DNA from: Tannerellaceae bacterium
Lineage (GTDB): Bacteria; Bacteroidota; Bacteroidia; Bacteroidales; Tannerellaceae
NCBI GenBank assembly: GCA_031279915.1
Contig: JAITHO010000199.1
Span: 1 to 9,388, forward strand
Direction: 5' to 3'
Length of the DNA stretch: 9,388 nucleotides
Made by a program: the position numbers and the translations under genes. Of this stretch, positions 7,787-9,388 are shown piece after piece; positions within the stretch are counted from its first letter, which is position 1; every line of letters begins with the position of its first letter. The notes beneath the pieces are model-generated. The model was not told the DNA's origin. It saw nothing but the letters and a program-made list of their open reading frames with translations, and did not search any database.

Positions 7787-8725
7787 TTATTCACCTGCTG
7801 ACGGAGGGTTAAGATCCTCCGGATTGATAGGCGGTATGCTTGTGTCAGGTTGTTGCGGAGGAGTTGGCGGAGCCGGCGGATTTGTCGTATCCGGTTGCTG
7901 TGGCGGAGTTTGCGGGGCCGGCGGATTTGTTGTGTCGGGAGCTTGCGTGCCCTCGTCGGTTTTGTCATCCTCTTTCACCTTGTGAACGCCGCGGCGGGCG
8001 AGGTTAACTTCAGCCTGATGTATGGCCGCGATGATATGTTCCTTCGCTTCGAGAAGGGTGGAGCGAACGGTAGCGTCCTTAGCTCCAAACTCATTGGCCG
8101 TCCATGCCGCGTTGAGGCTGTCGATGAAGGCATCGAATGTTGCATCGACCTCTACGCGTATTTCGGAGATTTTCCCCATTTGCGCGATGTGGGTTTTGTC
8201 GAACGAGCGATCGGTATAAAGATCTTTGAAGGCTTCATGTGCGGTCTTAATCTTTCCGACTAAGGACGTAAGTCCGAGAGCTTGGATGAGCGGCGCCCAC
8301 TCCGCTTTTTCGCAATCTTCCAGGAAGTTTGTCAGCAATCCGTTGGCATCGGTATAATTAGCTTGCGGAAGCTCCTTGTAATTATTTTTTAGGAACATAA
8401 GCTTGTCGGTTGCTTGCACTAATGCGGCATCGTCAAAGTATTTGCTCATGGAAACGTAGTGCCAGAAAAAAACTAAGAGCGCGATTCGTTTTTCGTGCAG
8501 AGCAGTGATCTCTGGAGTTAAGATTGAAGCCTGACTTTGCTTGAAAAGGTCGTCTTCCTTCTGATATACTGTTCGGAGAGCATTAAAAACTCCGCTGGCA
8601 ATAGGCAGAACGCTCATCAAAGCAATAAGCGGCTTGATGATACCTCTTTCGTAAAAATCAGCATGCTCAGCTATGTGGAGCTTTCCGAGGAGGGTTTTAA
8701 AAACTATTAAAATGAATTTCTGCAT
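7787..8725 (-). CDS. DUF6261-like protein with proline-rich repeated tail
   Basis: The 312-residue protein appears cytoplasmic and largely alpha-helical. Residues about 16-246 resemble DUF6261, a family of unknown function that I know from Bacteroidota: a leading EHADFYERG segment, KEDDLFKQSQASILTPEI near 57-74, a KNNYKELPQANYTD stretch near 113-126, and IRVEVDATFDAFIDSLN near 189-205, ending in ARRGVHK. A moderately hydrophobic stretch at 28-50 is more likely a helix than a membrane anchor. From about 251 the sequence changes to an acidic linker and a proline-rich tail with a 15-residue repeat (263-277, 278-292, and a degenerate copy at 293-307). I do not recall such a tail as typical of the family. 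The gene has its own promoter and terminator and appears monocistronic. The family assignment is from memory of sequence pattern; no biochemical role can be given. Confidence 0.75.
   Translation of the reverse strand: MQKFILIVFKTLLGKLHIAEHADFYERGIIKPLIALMSVLPIASGVFNALRTVYQKEDDLFKQSQASILTPEITALHEKRIALLVFFWHYVSMSKYFDDAALVQATDKLMFLKNNYKELPQANYTDANGLLTNFLEDCEKAEWAPLIQALGLTSLVGKIKTAHEAFKDLYTDRSFDKTHIAQMGKISEIRVEVDATFDAFIDSLNAAWTANEFGAKDATVRSTLLEAKEHIIAAIHQAEVNLARRGVHKVKEDDKTDEGTQAPDTTNPPAPQTPPQQPDTTNPPAPPTPPQQPDTSIPPINPEDLNPPSAGE
7848..7937. repeat. In-gene 45-bp tandem repeat coding for proline-rich units
   Basis: Two 45-bp units (7848-7892 and 7893-7937) lie within the 3' end of the DUF6261-like gene and encode two 15-residue repeats, PDTTNPPAP followed by QTPPQQ or PTPPQQ. 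A diverged third copy lies next to them on the stop-codon side. The units differ mainly at synonymous third positions, so the peptide is better conserved than the DNA. The period is a multiple of three, so gain or loss of units would keep the frame. Confidence 0.85.
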
Positions 8726-8757
8726 AACTATGATTTTTTAAATTGTTCAAACTTCTG

Positions 8758-8788
8758 CAAATATAAAGGAATAATTTGTTTGACCAAA
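8758..8788 (-). promoter_or_regulatory. Bacteroidota-type promoter of the DUF6261-like gene
   Basis: On the minus strand, TTTG (8788-8785) is followed after exactly 19 bp by TATATTTG (8765-8758), a full match to the TTTG / TAnnTTTG consensus of the Bacteroidota primary sigma factor. Transcription should start near 8751, giving a leader of about 25 nt before the ATG at 8725. Confidence 0.8.
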
Positions 8789-8840
8789 AAAACAAACGAT
8801 TTCCCCTCCGGATATATAAAAAACGTATAATCGAATGGAA

Positions 8841-9073
8841 ATGGCTCGCGATAATTATCGCAGCAAATCCTACTCAATCGGATGGCTCGCGATAATTATC
8901 GCAGCAAATCCAATTCAATCGGATGGCTCGCGATAATTATCGCAGCGTATCCAATTCAATCGGATGGCTCGCGATAATTATCGCAGCGTATCCAATTCAA
9001 TCGGATGGCTCGCGATAATTATCGCGACGTATCCAATTCAATCGGATGGCTCGCGATAATTAGCGCGACGTAT
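8841..9073. repeat. Tandem array of 41-bp repeats, each with a 14- to 18-bp palindrome
   Basis: Five full 41-bp units start at 8841, 8882, 8923, 8964 and 9005, and a partial sixth covers 9046-9073. Each full unit contains the perfect palindrome GCGATAATTATCGC; in unit 5 it extends to 18 bp, TCGCGATAATTATCGCGA. Units change in order: 1 and 2 carry GCAGCAAATCC, 3 and 4 GCAGCGTATCC, 5 GCGACGTATCC, and 6 ends GCGCGACGTAT with one mismatch in its palindrome. The block GCTCGCGATA is kept in all six. The array sits between the promoter of the leftward DUF6261-like gene and the rightward gene at 9355. The 41-bp period is about four helical turns, so the palindromes lie on roughly the same DNA face. 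Function is unknown. Confidence 0.96.
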
Positions 9074-9131
9074 TTACATATATACATGGGCTTACTTTCG
9101 TTTGGAGGCTCAAACGTCAGAGGTGGCGAGG

Positions 9132-9165
9132 ATTGTCAGTTTAAAGGTTCCTTTAAAGTGACAAT
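9132..9165. repeat. 34-bp near-palindrome, copy 1
   Basis: Arms of 16 bp, ATTGTCAGTTTAAAGG (9132-9147) and CCTTTAAAGTGACAAT (9150-9165), pair with one mismatch around a 2-nt centre. A related copy lies 138 bp to the right. It could be an operator, a hairpin in RNA, or an end of a small mobile element. No T tract follows, so a terminator is unlikely. Confidence 0.85.
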
Positions 9166-9269
9166 GTCAACGCGGCACAAATATAAAAACATGCTCCAAC
9201 TTCGCAAAACAAAAGCCCTATATAATAGGCATAACTTATATCCATTCGCCGGCATCGCTCAGGGCCAGG

Positions 9270-9303
9270 ATTGTCACTTTAAAGGAACCTTTAATATGAC
9301 CGA
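9270..9303. repeat. 34-bp near-palindrome, copy 2 (degenerate right arm)
   Basis: The left arm, ATTGTCACTTTAAAGG (9270-9285), differs from that of copy 1 by one base, and both copies are preceded by AGG. The right arm from 9288 (CCTTTAATATGAC) is more diverged, so the symmetry is weaker. It ends about 50 bp upstream of the ATG at 9355, a position compatible with an operator for that gene. Confidence 0.75.
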
Positions 9304-9354
9304 ATGAAATTGAGCTGCTGAACACATTACTTTAATTAATACAGAAATTATTTT

Positions 9355-9388
9355 ATGAACAAAAGGGTTTTACTTAGTATCATGGCGA
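9355..9388 (+). CDS. Start of a gene running off the window, probable signal peptide
   Basis: Only 11 codons are visible: MNKRVLLSIMA. A short basic head followed by hydrophobic residues is typical of an export signal, and the upstream AT-rich stretch with an A/T leader suits a Bacteroidota translation start. No clear TAnnTTTG promoter was found within 100 bp. The protein cannot be identified from this fragment. Confidence 0.5.
   Translation, partial: MNKRVLLSIMA

Noticed and set aside
8841..9073. CRISPR array
   Set aside because: The interval between palindromes is itself repeated, so there are no unique spacers.
9005..9307. Plus-strand open frame of 100 codons
   Set aside because: It starts inside the 41-bp array and runs through both near-palindromes. 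The similar peptide stretches DCQFKGSFKV and DCHFKGTFNM come from the DNA repeats, and there is no independent coding evidence.

Overview
The window looks like chromosomal DNA from a Bacteroidota bacterium, most likely of the order Bacteroidales. Three things point there: a short, editing-domain-free prolyl-tRNA synthetase of the archaeal/eukaryotic-like class with a reduced C-terminal cysteine set; a DUF6261-like protein, a family I know only from this phylum; and promoters of the Bacteroidota type (TTTG / TAnnTTTG), with no obvious Shine-Dalgarno sites. Moderate GC in genes, AT-rich spacers and abundant intergenic repeats would suit a Tannerella/Porphyromonas-like lineage, but that is an inference.

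Layout. Positions 1-205 hold five tandem 41-bp repeats. After an AT-rich spacer and a probable promoter, a plus-strand gene (485-2389) encodes a membrane-anchored GT51 peptidoglycan glycosyltransferase with a long N-terminal extracytoplasmic region. A strong hairpin (2408-2451) separates it from everything convergent. Next comes a C-terminal GNAT acetyltransferase remnant (2468-2653, minus). A tightly packed minus-strand operon then runs from 7467 down to 2739: proS, an exported M23 peptidase, an OmpR-type response regulator and a histidine kinase. Its junctions are a 6-bp gap, a 14-bp gap and a 4-bp ATGA overlap. Upstream of it, with its own near-perfect promoter and a terminator, lies a minus-strand gene (7787-8725) for a DUF6261-like protein with a proline-rich repeated tail. 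From 8726 to 9354 there is no gene. This stretch carries a second 41-bp tandem array (8841-9073), built around a perfect palindrome, and two near-palindromic elements (9132-9165, 9270-9303). A plus-strand gene starts at 9355 and runs off the window.

How the genes may work together. The GT51 enzyme polymerises glycan strands, M23 enzymes cut peptidoglycan cross-links, and the two-component system is translationally coupled and co-transcribed with the M23 gene. A cell-wall growth and sensing theme is therefore reasonable but unproven; proS may be only a housekeeping leader gene of the operon.

The most unusual material is intergenic. Two 41-bp arrays at opposite ends of the window share a period and a core (GCTYGCGAKA) in the same orientation, so they may be diverged members of one repeat family.
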